From: an uncultured Lachnospiraceae bacterium
Lineage (GTDB): Bacteria; Bacillota; Clostridia; Lachnospirales; Lachnospiraceae
Reading direction: 5' to 3'
Assembly: GCA_902783735.1 (NCBI GenBank)
Contig: CACZSE010000118.1
Coordinates: 1-7,077, forward strand
DNA length: 7,077 nucleotides
Shown: positions 5,984 through 7,077 of the stretch, piece by piece
Numbering within the stretch: position 1 is the stretch's first letter
Layout: every line of letters begins with the position of its first letter
The notes under the pieces: generated by a model
Told to the model about the DNA's origin: nothing
The model's input: only the letters and a program-made list of their open reading frames with translations
The model's database searches: none
Translations under genes and position numbers: made by a program

Positions 5984-7077
5984 ATGAACGAAGAACAAAA
6001 TGAAAAAAATACCATCAAACTGAAAAAAGATGTCATAAAAAATATAGCGATCGTATTTCTTACGATAATGCTGATCTTAACCTTCTTTTCAAACAGCATC
6101 ATGAACAGATCACTGCCGGAGGTCGCAACAAAATATGTTCAGAGTGCGACGATTACCGAAAAGATCAGGGGAACGGGAGTGGTTGAAGCCGACGATCCTT
6201 ACAGTGTCATGGTAAAGGAAAGCAGGAAGATCGCTTCCGTAGCCGTTAAGGTGGGCGATACCGTCACCAAGGATCAGGTACTCTTTTATCTTGAAGACAG
6301 CGACAGCGAAGAACTTGAAAAGGCGCAAAAAGACCTTGAGGATCTTATCTATAAATATACCGCAGGAGCGCTTACGGGTGAGATGAGTGCTCAGGCTTAC
6401 GATCAGGCCACCACCGGACAGGTTTCTCCCATGGCGGTATATGAGGCTCAGATCGAAGCTGCAAAAGCAAGAGTCAAAGCCGCTCAGGACAATGTGGACA
6501 GCATTGCCAGACAGCAGACGGTCGCAAGCGGAAATACGGAATCGGATTCGGATATTAACGAAACAAAGCTTGAACTGGAAAAAGCACAGAATGAGCTGTC
6601 AAATGCAAAAGCAAAATATGATGAGATCAAAGCTGTTGTGGACGGCGGAGACTCAGATGTATCAGCCGCTCAGAGCGAGCTGGATTACGCAGAGCTTGAA
6701 AAAGCAAATACTAAAGCAAAGTACGAATCTGAGCAGGAAAAAGTATGCGCTGACATAAGAAATACAATGGCCTCAAACCCTACGGTGGCAGACGAATTAA
6801 AAAGTAAAGACACGTCAAAATATGAAGGTATCACCGATGCTGAAAGTATCATTTCGATCATATTTGAACAGGATAAGACCATAAAGGATGCCAATGCTTT
6901 AAATGACTGGATGGGTGTTTCTGCATATCCGGATACCGCAAAAGAAGAATTCAGTACAGCTTATAAGGAATATATGGATGCCAGTGCCGAATACAGTACC
7001 AAGAAGGCTGCATTTGATTCTTTAAAGGATAAGGCAAAAGCATATAATGATGCAAAAAAGAAACTGTCCGCAGCTCA
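5984..7077 (+). CDS. HlyD/MacA-like membrane-anchored adaptor with long coiled coil (partial at 3' edge)
   Basis: The frame from the ATG at 5984 is open to the window edge (364 complete codons, no stop), so the C-terminus is missing. A short charged cytoplasmic tail is followed by one membrane segment at about 20-38. A barrel-sandwich (lipoyl-like) half-motif follows at about 58-104 (GTGVVEADDPYSV, then VAVKVGDTVTKDQVLFYLED), the hallmark of periplasmic adaptor or membrane-fusion proteins. From about 105 it is Ala/Glu/Lys/Gln-rich and predicted to form coiled-coil helices (about 105-125, 150-260 and 322-364), broken by a Gly/Ser/Asp turn (182-191), a GGDSD turn (221-225) and a Pro-containing linker (265-320). 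The second lipoyl half has not appeared by residue 364, so the hairpin is long. The gene starts 12 bases after the MalG-like permease with only a weak ribosome site (TTAAGG, 10 bases spacing). Such adaptors usually serve exporters, so its pairing with import-type permeases is unusual. Function unknown. Confidence 0.85.
   Translation, partial: MNEEQNEKNTIKLKKDVIKNIAIVFLTIMLILTFFSNSIMNRSLPEVATKYVQSATITEKIRGTGVVEADDPYSVMVKESRKIASVAVKVGDTVTKDQVLFYLEDSDSEELEKAQKDLEDLIYKYTAGALTGEMSAQAYDQATTGQVSPMAVYEAQIEAAKARVKAAQDNVDSIARQQTVASGNTESDSDINETKLELEKAQNELSNAKAKYDEIKAVVDGGDSDVSAAQSELDYAELEKANTKAKYESEQEKVCADIRNTMASNPTVADELKSKDTSKYEGITDAESIISIIFEQDKTIKDANALNDWMGVSAYPDTAKEEFSTAYKEYMDASAEYSTKKAAFDSLKDKAKAYNDAKKKLSAA

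Noticed and set aside
6387..6758. Open + strand frame of 123 codons inside the adaptor gene
   Set aside because: It is a shadow in another frame of the continuous adaptor frame 5984-7077, which has the membrane segment and lipoyl motif. The shadow has no family features and no ribosome site.
1..7077. CRISPR arrays, insertion sequences, tRNA or rRNA genes, phage or attachment sites
   Set aside because: No regularly spaced repeats, transposase-like frames, terminal inverted repeats, or tRNA/rRNA-like sequence were seen. The window is almost fully occupied by the genes listed.

Overview
The window looks like a chromosomal segment of a low-to-moderate GC Firmicute of class Clostridia, most likely Lachnospiraceae-like. 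The basis is the tig-clpP-clpX cluster followed by engB, the AT-rich codon use with many ATA and AGA codons, and AGGAGG-type ribosome binding sites. This assignment rests on protein character and gene order, not on a database match. All genes I can support lie on the + strand.

Layout. Bases 1-142 hold the end of a DJ-1/PfpI-family protein. A 127-base gap follows, with an extended -10 promoter. The protein quality-control operon is tig (trigger factor, 270-1556), clpP (1606-2196) and clpX (2208-3452). It closes with a strong intrinsic terminator whose stem contains the clpX stop codon. A new transcription unit starts at a near-consensus promoter (TTGACA, 17 bases, TATATT). A perfect 10+10 inverted repeat sits over its probable start point. 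The unit runs through engB/ysxC (ribosome-assembly GTPase, start 3561), two MalF/MalG-type ABC permease subunits (4166-5059 and 5063-5971), and a large HlyD/MacA-like membrane-anchored adaptor. The adaptor is open to the right edge (5984-7077) and has no stop in the window. All gaps in this second unit are 3 to 12 bases and I see no terminator between its genes.

How the genes work together. Trigger factor receives nascent chains at the ribosome, and ClpX unfolds substrates for the ClpP protease, so the first unit is a folding and degradation module. In many Firmicutes lon lies between clpX and ysxC/engB. Here that place holds only a terminator and a promoter. The second unit couples a housekeeping ribosome GTPase to a transporter that pairs import-type (CUT1-like) permeases with an export-type coiled-coil adaptor. 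No solute-binding protein or ATPase is present within the window. This pairing, under a palindromic operator that resembles GntR/YtrA-type sites, is the part most likely to be an undescribed system. Its remaining genes would lie beyond base 7077.
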